Origin: JBIOJB01 sp044450465
Lineage (GTDB): Bacteria; Chloroflexota; Dormibacteria; Dormibacterales; Dormibacteraceae
Assembly: GCA_044450465.1 (NCBI GenBank)
Contig: JBIOJB010000084.1
Span: forward strand, 1 to 13,329
Reading direction: 5' to 3'
DNA length: 13,329 nucleotides
Positions within the stretch are counted from its first letter, which is position 1; each line of letters starts with the position of its first letter. The position numbers were made by a program, and so were the translations under genes. Below, piece by piece: positions 6,373 through 13,203 of the stretch. A model generated the notes under the pieces. It was not told the origin of the DNA, did no database searches, and worked only from the letters and a program-made list of their open reading frames with translations.

Positions 6373-6761
6373 CGCTACAGGTCGGCCTGGAGCTGCCCGA
6401 GCTGGTCAAGCATCCGACCACTCGCCAGCTGGTCCAGTACGCAGGCGCCCAGGGTGATTTCTATGAGATCCATTACGACCAGGCCTTTGCCCAGAGCGTC
6501 GGCCTGTCTGGAGTAATCCTGCATGGACTGCTCAAAGCCGCCTTTCTCGGCCAGCTGGTCACGGACTGGCTTGGTGACCGCGGAACACTGAAGGCGTTCG
6601 AGGTGAGCTATCGCGGCACGGACACGCCGGGCCGTCCGTACCGGTGCCGTGGCCGGGTCGCGAAGGTCGACGGCAATCAGGTGGAGCTCGAGGTGTGGGG
6701 CGAGGACTCGGACGGCAACCGCACCACGCTAGGGGTGGCGACGGTCGAGATGAAGGGCTGA
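6369..6761 (+). CDS. MaoC-like (R)-specific enoyl hydratase/dehydratase (HadB-like)
   Basis: A 130-residue MaoC hotdog domain with the hydratase-2 motif intact: D30-x4-H35 in QGDFYEIHYD, followed by GLSGVILHGLLKAA. It would hydrate or dehydrate trans-2-enoyl / 3R-hydroxyacyl thioesters together with the HadA-like partner just upstream. Next to an acyl-CoA dehydrogenase the catabolic reaction (hydration of the enoyl-CoA) seems likelier than fatty-acid synthesis, but the fatty-acid reading is open because an enoyl-ACP reductase lies nearby. Its ATG overlaps the previous stop by 4 nt. The last 85 bp are also the 3' end of the minus-strand membrane-protein gene, an unusually deep convergent overlap. 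Confidence 0.87.
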   Translation: MTLQVGLELPELVKHPTTRQLVQYAGAQGDFYEIHYDQAFAQSVGLSGVILHGLLKAAFLGQLVTDWLGDRGTLKAFEVSYRGTDTPGRPYRCRGRVAKVDGNQVELEVWGEDSDGNRTTLGVATVEMKG

Positions 6762-7456
6762 AGCCCGAGTCGCGCCAGGACCCTGATCGCGAGCAGCACC
6801 GACCCGTCGATCACGCAGTACCCCCCGGCGATGACCGACGGCGGATTGCCCGATGGGATATGCGTCCACGGTGCGACCGGGAGCCACATCCAGTCCCCGA
6901 ACGACGTCCCTGAGATCTCGAGCTCCGAGACGATGATGAACACCGCTGCGAAAAGCGACCAGCGCGGCGACCGGAGCAGGAAGTAGGCGAACACCGGCAG
7001 GCACAGGGCGCCCTGGACATCGAGGCGGCCGGTGACGAGCGGCAAGACGGTGAGACCGGCGACCGCCCACGCACCGGCCGCTGCGAGCACGGCGTACGCG
7101 ACGCGGCGGCCGTGTCGGAGCACGACCGGCGTGCGGGCTGCAAGCAGGCCGAACAGGTAGACGATCCCATGGCCGGGCGGAACGAAAAGGGGCAGGTTGT
7201 GCAGCCGGTACCGGTAGACGCCCCAGATCAGCGAACCGAAGATCTCGAAACCGGTCGCGACGGCGACACAGGTCCAGACTTGAACTCGCTGCTCCCTGGG
7301 AGCTTTCAGAGCCGCCAGGTACAGGACAGCGAAGGTCAGCCCTCCCAGCAGCCACTGCTGCCAGAGCGCGGTGATTCGGCTGTCGGCAAAGAGACCGATC
7401 GGGGTGTATGCGAGGAGATAGGCATGCAGCCAGTAAGGCCTCATCCGGGCGGTCAT
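6677..7456 (-). CDS. Uncharacterised multi-pass membrane protein linked to TetR
   Basis: A 259-residue integral membrane protein with about eight hydrophobic segments. I do not recognise the family. Possibly informative stretches are VPPGHGIVYLFGLLA mid-protein, SELEISGTSFGDWMWLPV, and PPSVIAGGYCVIDGSVLL; acidic and His residues within or beside membrane segments may be functional. The last 30 or so residues (after VLARLGLQPF) are polar, Ser/Thr-rich and lie inside the 3' end of the MaoC gene on the other strand, so the functional protein may end near residue 230. ATG 7456 is chosen; GTG 7465 and ATG 7444 are alternatives, none with a good ribosome site. It follows the TetR gene by about 14 nt and is probably its co-transcribed target. 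Confidence 0.75.
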   Translation of the reverse strand: MTARMRPYWLHAYLLAYTPIGLFADSRITALWQQWLLGGLTFAVLYLAALKAPREQRVQVWTCVAVATGFEIFGSLIWGVYRYRLHNLPLFVPPGHGIVYLFGLLAARTPVVLRHGRRVAYAVLAAAGAWAVAGLTVLPLVTGRLDVQGALCLPVFAYFLLRSPRWSLFAAVFIIVSELEISGTSFGDWMWLPVAPWTHIPSGNPPSVIAGGYCVIDGSVLLAIRVLARLGLQPFISTVATPSVVRLPSESSPHTSSST

Positions 7457-7470
7457 GGCCTGCACTCGCG

Positions 7471-8187
7471 TCAGTTGGCGCGGGACGCGGTGCGAGCCTC
7501 GGGCCGCGGGCTCCAGTTGCGGGCCAGCCTGGTCCCTTGCGTGACGAGGACGAGCATCTCGACCAGCTCGTCGAGGTCGGAGTAGCGACCCGACATGTAG
7601 CCCAGGGCCAGCGCCTCGGTAGCCGCGATGTGGATGTCGGCGATCATCTCCAGCCTGCGCCGTTCGGAAGGGGTCCGCGCCGGGTAGCCTCGAGCTTCGA
7701 GCTCTGCCACGAGGTCATGCCGGGTGCTTCCGGCGAGACGGCGGCTCGAGTCGCCGAGAGCGGAGCCCAGGTGGCGAGCCCGCAGGGCGAGCCTGAAGAG
7801 GTCCGGGTTCGCGGCCAGGATCTCCAGCGGGGTGCGGAACTCCTGCCGCAGCTTCTCCTCGTCGGTCGGCGCGGCGAGCGCCTCCTGCCGGCGCTCGGCA
7901 AGGCTCTCTCGCAACCGGGCGAAAAGCTCTTGCGACAGGGCGAGGAGCAGGTCGTCTCGATTGTGGAAGTGCTCGTAGAACGTGGCCCCTCCGAGGCCGG
8001 CCTCTTTGGCCACGGCGCTGGCGGCGAGGCGGTTCTCCCCGCCGGCGAGAATCAGACGGCGGGCCGCCTCCAGCAGGCGCTGCCGCGTGAGCTGCTTGGC
8101 GGCATCCCGCTTCGAAGGCTGGCCGGGCCTCTCGCCGGCCAGGCGGCGGGCGCCGGTCGCCTGCAATCTCACTCCTTGCCTGTTCAA
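7471..8187 (-). CDS. TetR/AcrR-family transcriptional regulator
   Basis: A 238-residue regulator. The helix-turn-helix occupies about residues 30-80: TRQRLLEAARRLILAGG, then AASAVAKEAGLGGATFYEHF with the NRDDLLLAL continuation typical of TetR. The remainder is an all-helical ligand/dimer domain with no recognised ligand signature. The chosen start is TTG 8187 because TACTCT on the minus strand (8195-8200) ends exactly 7 nt upstream, the same leaderless spacing as two other genes here; GTG 8172 is the alternative. The frame is open upstream to 8304, but that part covers the divergent promoter. It is transcribed away from the ABC importer and overlaps its own proposed operator, so it probably represses itself and the importer; the ligand may be the imported compound or its CoA ester. 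Confidence 0.9.
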   Translation of the reverse strand: MNRQGVRLQATGARRLAGERPGQPSKRDAAKQLTRQRLLEAARRLILAGGENRLAASAVAKEAGLGGATFYEHFHNRDDLLLALSQELFARLRESLAERRQEALAAPTDEEKLRQEFRTPLEILAANPDLFRLALRARHLGSALGDSSRRLAGSTRHDLVAELEARGYPARTPSERRRLEMIADIHIAATEALALGYMSGRYSDLDELVEMLVLVTQGTRLARNWSPRPEARTASRAN

Positions 8188-8204
8188 TTGACCGAGAGTA
8201 GTAT
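8176..8204 (+). promoter_or_regulatory. Probable promoter of the ABC importer operon
   Basis: TTGCCT (8176-8181, four of six matches) and TAGTAT (8199-8204, four of six) are 17 nt apart, the best -35/-10 pair I see in the window. Transcription would start near 8211 and give a leader of about 80 nt. The -10 overlaps on the opposite strand the proposed -10 of the TetR gene (8195-8200), so the two promoters are face-to-back and mutually exclusive in occupancy. Confidence 0.5.
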
Positions 8205-8208
8205 CGGT
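8191..8208. promoter_or_regulatory. Candidate TetR operator (interrupted palindrome)
   Basis: ACCGA (8191-8195) and TCGGT (8204-8208) are perfect inverted repeats with an 8 bp spacer. The 18 bp element covers the -10 boxes of both divergent promoters, the position expected for an operator through which a TetR dimer controls itself and the importer operon. The size is in the usual range for TetR sites. Five-bp arms can occur by chance, so confidence rests on position. Confidence 0.42.
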
Positions 8209-8249
8209 GAGCGCGTCGGCCGGACGGTGGGAATATGGCCGACGCGGAC

Positions 8250-8270
8250 CTTCGCTTCGGGGATGCGAAG
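8250..8270 (+). other. Stem-loop in the leader of the importer mRNA
   Basis: CTTCGC (8250-8255) pairs perfectly with GCGAAG (8265-8270) around a 9 nt loop. It lies in the proposed 5' leader and ends 11 nt before the GGAGG ribosome site at 8282-8286. It may stabilise the message or tune access to the ribosome site; there is no T-run to make it a terminator. Confidence 0.35.
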
Positions 8271-8291
8271 CCTCAAAACATGGAGGTGTAC

Positions 8292-9605
8292 ATGGACGGC
8301 TCATGGTTGCGGCGAGTCTCGGTGTCGTGGGGTGCAGCGCTGGCTGTGGTTGCCGTGCTCGTGTCGGCCTGCGGCGGGAGCAGCTCGAGCGGTAGCACGG
8401 CCAACACCGCGTCGGCGCCTGGGATCACCCCAACTTCCATCCTGCTGGGCAGTCACCAGCCTTTAACCGGGCCTGCCGCACCGGGCTATTCAGAGATCTC
8501 TCAGGCGTCGAATGCGTACTTCCAGTGGGTGAGCGCGCACGGTGGCGTCTACGGGCGCCGGGTCGTTTATCAGTACGAGGACGACGGCTACAATCCCCAG
8601 AACACCTCGACTGTGGTCCGCAAGCTCGTGCTCCAGGACCAAGTGTTCGCCATCTTCAACGGTCTCGGCACGCCGACCCACACTGCGGTGGTCGACTACC
8701 TCAACACCTCCAAGGTCCCGGACCTTTTCGTAGCGTCCGGTTGTGACTGCTGGAACCAGCCTTCGAAGTGGCCGTACACGTTTGGCTGGCAGCCGGACTA
8801 CATCATCGAAGGGAAGGTCACCGGCAAGTACGTAAACGACAATCTCTCCGGCAAGAAGGTCGGGTACCTGTACCAGGACGACGACTTCGGTCAGGGCGGC
8901 GTAACCGGACTCGACTCACAGATCCCCGCCACATCCGTCGTCTCCAAGCAGAAGTACGTGCCCACCAACACGAACCTCGGGCCGCAGATCGCCACTCTTC
9001 AGGCGATGGGCGCGCAGGTTGTTGTGCTCTACACCATCCCCGCCTTCACCGCGATCACATTGCTCACTGCGGCCGCGCTGCACTACAGCCCGACGTGGGT
9101 GGTGAGCAGCGTCGGCGCGGACCCGACCACCCTGGCCGGCCTCGTAACCGCCTTCTCAAAGGGCGCCGCCGGAGCCAGCCTCCTCAACGGCATCGTTACC
9201 TCGGGCTACCTGCCGGCGACGACCGACACGTCGAACGCCTGGGTTGCGCTGTTCAAGCAGATCCACGACCTGTACATCCCGTCGCTGCCGTTCGACGGTA
9301 ACGTCGAGTACGGGATGGCGGTCGCTTACTCGTTCGTTCAGCTGATGAAGAAGGCGGGACGCAACCCGAGCCGGCAGGACGTCATCAACACTCTCAATAG
9401 CGGTCAGCTGGATCAAGGGCCGGGCCTGGTCCCGTTGGGCTATTCGTCCACCAACCACCTTGGTTATCTCGGGGTCCAGATGGCGGTCATCAACAACGGA
9501 GCTGCCGCCTTCACCGGTTCGATCTACACCGCGACGGTCAGCGGAGCGCCCACGGCTTGTGCCAACTGTGCATCCCTGCCCATGCCGGCCAACGGCATTC
9601 CGTGA
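8292..9605 (+). CDS. ABC importer substrate-binding lipoprotein, branched-chain amino acid (LivJ/LivK) type
   Basis: A 437-residue extracellular solute-binding protein of the Peripla_BP_6 family. The signal peptide is a lipoprotein one: positive residues R7-R8, a hydrophobic stretch and lipobox V24-S25-A26-C27, followed by a Gly/Ser/Thr linker. The mature part starts PTSILLGSHQPLTGPAAP, the usual ligand-site entry of this family, with YEDDGYNPQNT and VGYLYQDDDFGQGG further on. The family binds Leu/Ile/Val but also urea, amides and aromatic or dicarboxylic acids, so the substrate is not assigned. ATG 8292 is favoured by GGAGG at 8282-8286 (5 nt spacing); ATG 8280 is a weaker alternative. It is first of five importer genes and is followed by a strong stem-loop. 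Confidence 0.92.
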   Translation: MDGSWLRRVSVSWGAALAVVAVLVSACGGSSSSGSTANTASAPGITPTSILLGSHQPLTGPAAPGYSEISQASNAYFQWVSAHGGVYGRRVVYQYEDDGYNPQNTSTVVRKLVLQDQVFAIFNGLGTPTHTAVVDYLNTSKVPDLFVASGCDCWNQPSKWPYTFGWQPDYIIEGKVTGKYVNDNLSGKKVGYLYQDDDFGQGGVTGLDSQIPATSVVSKQKYVPTNTNLGPQIATLQAMGAQVVVLYTIPAFTAITLLTAAALHYSPTWVVSSVGADPTTLAGLVTAFSKGAAGASLLNGIVTSGYLPATTDTSNAWVALFKQIHDLYIPSLPFDGNVEYGMAVAYSFVQLMKKAGRNPSRQDVINTLNSGQLDQGPGLVPLGYSSTNHLGYLGVQMAVINNGAAAFTGSIYTATVSGAPTACANCASLPMPANGIP

Positions 9606-9642
9606 TCGGTTGACGTTTCAAGTTTCTTTCGAGCAGAGATAA

Positions 9643-9668
9643 GCCCGGGGCTTGCGTGAGCCCCGGGC
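9643..9668 (+). terminator. Strong stem-loop after the binding-protein gene (attenuating or stabilising)
   Basis: GCCCGGGGCT (9643-9652) and AGCCCCGGGC (9659-9668) form a perfect 10 bp GC-rich stem with a 6 nt loop. There is no downstream T-run. Such structures between a binding-protein gene and its ATPase/permease genes are a known way to make more of the binding protein than of the membrane complex, by partial termination or by protecting the upstream mRNA. The downstream livG-like ATG lies 11 nt after the stem. Confidence 0.62.
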
Positions 9669-9679
9669 ACCGTTGATCG

Positions 9680-10537
9680 ATGGCCGTAGGTCTGGCTGGC
9701 CTCCGCGCCCCTAACGGTGCAGGCGCCGGCCCCGCGCGGCCCGGCTCGCTCGAGGTGCGGTCGTTGACCGTGCGTTTCGGCGGCCTGCTCGCCCTGGACG
9801 GCGTTTCGCTCATCGTGCCGGCCGGCCAGATCGTCGGCATCATCGGACCGAACGGAGCGGGCAAGACGACGCTGTTCAACGCGGTCTGCGGTCTCCTGAA
9901 ACCGGATGCGGGCGACATCGTCTACGACGGCAAGCGGATCAGTCGACTCCGGCCGCACCAGCTGAATCGACTCGGCGTCGCGAGGACGCTCCAGGGCCTC
10001 GGGCTCTGGCGAGGGCTGACCGTGCTGGAGAACGTCATGGGGGGTGCTCGCCGCGCGGCAAGGCCTGGTCTGGCGGCTGCGCTCCTGGGCCTGCCGGGCT
10101 CCGATCGCTATGAGGCCAGGCTCAAACAGGAAGCCCTGGCGCAGCTGCGAGAGCTCGGCATCGAGGAGCATGCCCAGCGCTACCCGTCCACGCTGCCCTA
10201 TGGGGTCCAGAAGTGGGTTTCGCTCGCAAGGGCGCTGGCGGCGCACCCTTCGCTGCTCCTGCTTGACGAGCCCGCAAGCGGTCTCACTGCGGCCGAGATC
10301 GCCCAGCTCGCCGAGCTTCTGGACAGGCTTCGGAGTCGCATGTCGATTGCACTCGTGGAGCACAGGTTGGATCTGGTGATGAAAGTCTGTGGGCTCATTC
10401 ACGTGCTGGACTTCGGTCGCCTCATCGCGTCGGGCACACCTGAGGCGGTCCAGTCCGACCCGGCGGTGACCGCCGCCTACCTTGGCGAGGAGCTTGCGGC
10501 AGCCTCTGGTGATGGAGCGCCGAATGCTGGAAGTTGA
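9680..10537 (+). CDS. livG: ABC importer ATP-binding protein, LivG type
   Basis: A 285-residue ATPase of the branched-chain amino acid class. Walker A is G56-PNGAGK-T63, the Q-loop sits in VARTLQGLGLW, the signature is L172-P-Y-G-V-Q (LivG proteins usually read LPYGQQ), Walker B is LLLLD196-E197 and the H-loop is VEH228. The C-terminal LivG-type segment follows (GRLIASGTPEAVQSDPAVTAAYLGEE). An Ala/Gly/Pro-rich stretch of about 22 residues precedes the usual start SLEVRSLTV; no ribosome site precedes ATG 9680, so the true start might be different, but no better in-frame start is evident. The 3' end overlaps the livF-like gene by 14 nt. Confidence 0.92.
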   Translation: MAVGLAGLRAPNGAGAGPARPGSLEVRSLTVRFGGLLALDGVSLIVPAGQIVGIIGPNGAGKTTLFNAVCGLLKPDAGDIVYDGKRISRLRPHQLNRLGVARTLQGLGLWRGLTVLENVMGGARRAARPGLAAALLGLPGSDRYEARLKQEALAQLRELGIEEHAQRYPSTLPYGVQKWVSLARALAAHPSLLLLDEPASGLTAAEIAQLAELLDRLRSRMSIALVEHRLDLVMKVCGLIHVLDFGRLIASGTPEAVQSDPAVTAAYLGEELAAASGDGAPNAGS

Positions 10538-11231
10538 TTCCGTATCCGTCGCCTACGGTGGTGTGACGGCGCTCGACGGCGTGACGCTTCGGGTTCCCGA
10601 TCGAGGCATCACTGCCGTGCTGGGTCCCAACGGCGCGGGCAAGTCAACCCTGCTCAGCTCGATCGCCGGGCTGGTTCGGCCTCTGCGGGGCCGGATCCTG
10701 TATCGCGGGAGATCGCTGGTCGGGATGTCACCGGAAGACATCGTCCGCCTGGGCATAAGCCTCGTGCCCGAAGGGGGTGGCGTCATTCACGAGCTGACGG
10801 TCGACGAGAACCTGCGTCTGGCCCACATGTGGCGTCACGACACGGCCGACCGCAAGCGAGCACTGGACGAGGTGATGGGGCTGTTTCAGCCTCTGGCCGC
10901 GCGCCGCCACATGCCCGCCCACTCGCTCTCTGGCGGCGAGCGGCAGATGCTCGCGATCGGCCGCGGGCTGATGTCGCGGGCCGACCTCCTGATGCTCGAT
11001 GAGCCATCGCTGGGCCTGGCCCCCAAGCTGGTCACGCTGATCATGCGAACCGTGCGTGAGCTCTGCGAGACGCGGGGTCTCGCAGTACTTCTCGTTGAGC
11101 AGAACGCAAGAAGCGCGCTCGCCATCGCCGACGACGCGGTGCTGCTGTCATCGGGTCGGGTGGTAGCGTCCCGCCGTGCGGGAGAGCTGGCGCAGGAGGA
11201 GGAGTTGAGGCGTGCCTACCTTGGCTACTGA
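10524..11231 (+). CDS. livF: ABC importer ATP-binding protein, LivF type
   Basis: A 235-residue ATPase, the normal LivF length. Walker A is G34-PNGAGK-S41, the signature is LSGGE at 135-139, Walker B is LLMLD159-E160, and the H-loop His is replaced by Gln in LLVEQNARSAL, which is usual in LivF. The LVPEGGGVIHELTVDENL segment also matches the family. ATG 10524 is chosen because GGAG (10514-10517) lies 6 nt upstream and the protein then begins at the canonical MLEVDSVSVAYGG; ATG 10512 is an alternative. It works as a heterodimer with the LivG-type protein to drive the permease pair. The start lies inside the end of livG. Confidence 0.94.
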   Translation: MLEVDSVSVAYGGVTALDGVTLRVPDRGITAVLGPNGAGKSTLLSSIAGLVRPLRGRILYRGRSLVGMSPEDIVRLGISLVPEGGGVIHELTVDENLRLAHMWRHDTADRKRALDEVMGLFQPLAARRHMPAHSLSGGERQMLAIGRGLMSRADLLMLDEPSLGLAPKLVTLIMRTVRELCETRGLAVLLVEQNARSALAIADDAVLLSSGRVVASRRAGELAQEEELRRAYLGY

Positions 11232-11240
11232 GGCCGGCCG

Positions 11241-12119
11241 ATGAAATTCTTCATCGTCCTGACCCTCACGGGAGTGTCGGCGGGCATGATCTATTCAGCG
11301 CTCGCGCTGGCGCTCGTATTGATCTGGCGCGCCACGAGGGTGGTCAACTTCGCACAGGGCGCGATGGCCATGACCACCACGTACATCGCCCTGGCCGTCA
11401 TCCAGGCCACCGGGAACTACTGGATCGGCCTGGTGGCAGCTCTTGCTGCCGGTTTTGCGCTGGGAGCGGTAGCCGAGAGAGTCCTGGTGCGCTGGGTGGA
11501 GAACGGGCCGCCGCTCAATGCGGTCATCCTGACCCTCGGGCTCCTGCTAGTGCTGGAGGCGGTCGTGCCCATGATCTGGGGGGCACAGATCAAATCCTTC
11601 CCGGCGCCGTTTTCGATCTATGCGACGCAGGTGGGAAGCACCTTCATCGCCCTGTCGCCATTCAACCTGTTCACCATCGCAGCCGTCCTTGTGGTCATGG
11701 TCGCCCTGCTCGTCTTCTTTCGCTTCACCAGCCTCGGTCTGAGCATGCGCGCAGCCGCCTTCGCGCCATCGACGGCCCGGCTGCTCGGCGTCCGTGTGGG
11801 CCGCCTGCTGACCCTCGGCTGGGGGCTGGCCACCACCGCCGGCGCTCTCGCCGGCTTGCTCGTGGCGCCCAACCTTCTCCTGTACCCGAACAACATGGAC
11901 GCCGTCCTCGTCTACGGATTCACGGCCGCCGTGCTGGGCGGGCTCGACAGCCCGGTCGGTGCGCTGGTCGGCGGGGTCTCCATGGGGCTTGCGCTCTCCT
12001 ACATCGGGGGATACCTTGGCGGCGACCTGGAGACGGTCGGCGCGCTAGCGATCCTCATCGGCGTGCTGATGCTCCGCCCACATGGCCTCTTCGTGCGAGC
12101 GGCGGAGCGCCGCGTATGA
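11241..12119 (+). CDS. livH: ABC importer permease, LivH type
   Basis: A 292-residue inner-membrane permease of the branched-chain amino acid family. Typical marks are GMIYSALALALVLIWRATRVVNFAQGAM at the start (split in the first two helices) and VLGGLDSPVGALVGG near the end, with about eight membrane segments between. It forms the translocation pore with the LivM-type protein. A GAGG sequence from the end of livF is about 7 nt before ATG 11241. Its TGA (12117-12119) forms an ATGA overlap with a mini-ORF rather than with livM itself. Confidence 0.93.
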   Translation: MKFFIVLTLTGVSAGMIYSALALALVLIWRATRVVNFAQGAMAMTTTYIALAVIQATGNYWIGLVAALAAGFALGAVAERVLVRWVENGPPLNAVILTLGLLLVLEAVVPMIWGAQIKSFPAPFSIYATQVGSTFIALSPFNLFTIAAVLVVMVALLVFFRFTSLGLSMRAAAFAPSTARLLGVRVGRLLTLGWGLATTAGALAGLLVAPNLLLYPNNMDAVLVYGFTAAVLGGLDSPVGALVGGVSMGLALSYIGGYLGGDLETVGALAILIGVLMLRPHGLFVRAAERRV

Positions 12120-12154
12120 CCGCGACCTGTCAGTTGTTCTGGCGAACGGCATGA
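12116..12154 (+). CDS. Possible 12-codon bridging mini-ORF between livH and livM
   Basis: ATG 12116 overlaps the livH stop (ATGA) and has GGAG at 12104-12107, 8 nt upstream. It encodes MTATCQLFWRTA and ends with a TGA that overlaps the proposed livM ATG at 12151 (again ATGA). The livM ATG has no ribosome site of its own, so ribosomes could be passed from livH through this short ORF to livM. The peptide has no recognisable function. A short open stretch like this can arise by chance. Confidence 0.35.
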   Translation: MTATCQLFWRTA

Positions 12155-13203
12155 GCAGGCTCGGCTCCACCTTGCTGAGGCATGCGGTCGTGGGTGTCGT
12201 GCTCGGGCTGGTGGCCGGGCTCGGGTTGTGGGCCATCGACTCGGTGAACCCGTTCGCCGTCTACCAGCTTTCCAGCGTCACTTATCTCGCGATTGCGGCT
12301 GCAGGCCTTACCGTGCTCACCGGTCTCAACGGGCAGCTCTCGCTCGGACATGGCGCGCTGATGGGGGTCGGCGCCTACGCGACGGCGTTGCTGCTCAAGC
12401 GCTACGCCGACCTGGATCCCGCCCTCGTGATCGCAGCGTCGATGCTGGCGACGCTTGCCGCCTCACTCATCGTCGGCATCGCGGCGGCTCGCCTCCGCGG
12501 CCCCTATCTGGCCGGGGCGACCCTCGCCCTGGCCGTGGGCCTGCCCGGTGTGGCGGTCCGTTTCTCTGACCAGTTCGGGGGAGACGCGGGCACGCCGGTG
12601 CCGGCGCTCACCCCGCCCGACGCCTTCAGCACGGTGCCGCAGGAGCTGTGGTTCGCCTGGGTCGGGCTCGTCCCCGCGGTGATCGTTTTCGTGGTGCTCG
12701 CCAACCTGGTCGGGACCCGGTACGGGCGCGACTTCAGAGCGGTTCGCGAGGACGAGATCGCATCGTCTCTCTACGGGATCCGGGTGGCTCGCACGCAGGT
12801 GCTGGCGTTCGTCCTGAGCGGTGCCTGCGCCGGCGTGGCCGGCTCGCTGATGGCCTACACGTCGAACCTCGCGGCGCCCGGCAGCTTTCCGCTGACCCTT
12901 TCCCTCTCGCTCCTCGCCGCGATCGTGATCGGCGGCCTGGGCTCGCTGCCAGGTGCCGTCTGGGGTTCGTTCATCATCGTCTTCGCTCCCGATTGGATCG
13001 GGTCGCTCAACGACGCGCTGCATCTCCCTGCCGGAGTGAGCAACCAGCTTCCCCTCGCGCTCTTCGGCGCGGTTTTCGTCACCGCGATGCTCCTCTTCCC
13101 GCACGGTATCCAGGGTGGACTCAACCGACTCTGGAGGCTCCGCGCTCGCCTGCGTTCCGGCGGCTCGTCACGAGGGCTGCGTTCGGACGAGCGGAGCGGT
13201 TAG
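12151..13203 (+). CDS. livM: ABC importer permease, LivM type
   Basis: A 350-residue inner-membrane permease, partner of the LivH-type protein. Family marks are LTGLNGQLSLGHGALMGVGAY, RGPYLAGATLALAVGLP, GRDFRAVREDEIASSLYGI and IGGLGSLPGAVWGS; the last helix ends in LLFPHGIQGGL and a basic, Gly/Ser-rich tail of about 25 residues. About ten membrane segments are apparent. ATG 12151 puts the protein directly before the first helix; the frame is open back to ATG 12082, which would add 23 polar residues overlapping livH. The stop at 13201-13203 overlaps the stop of a convergent partial gene by two bases. Confidence 0.92.
   Translation: MSRLGSTLLRHAVVGVVLGLVAGLGLWAIDSVNPFAVYQLSSVTYLAIAAAGLTVLTGLNGQLSLGHGALMGVGAYATALLLKRYADLDPALVIAASMLATLAASLIVGIAAARLRGPYLAGATLALAVGLPGVAVRFSDQFGGDAGTPVPALTPPDAFSTVPQELWFAWVGLVPAVIVFVVLANLVGTRYGRDFRAVREDEIASSLYGIRVARTQVLAFVLSGACAGVAGSLMAYTSNLAAPGSFPLTLSLSLLAAIVIGGLGSLPGAVWGSFIIVFAPDWIGSLNDALHLPAGVSNQLPLALFGAVFVTAMLLFPHGIQGGLNRLWRLRARLRSGGSSRGLRSDERSG

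Noticed and set aside
8188..8304. Extension of the TetR protein to 8304 or of the binding protein back to 8235
   Set aside because: Both extensions cross the divergent promoter region; the binding protein has a good ribosome site and a signal peptide from 8292, and TetR homology begins well after 8187.
7408..8466. A 352-codon plus-strand open frame opposite the TetR gene
   Set aside because: TetR on the minus strand has a clear helix-turn-helix; the plus frame also crosses the divergent promoter and the signal peptide region in the wrong frame.
12463..13104. A 213-codon minus-strand open frame within livM
   Set aside because: It is antisense to a well-conserved permease and is dominated by Arg, Glu, Asp and His, typical of a shadow frame of a hydrophobic GC-rich gene.
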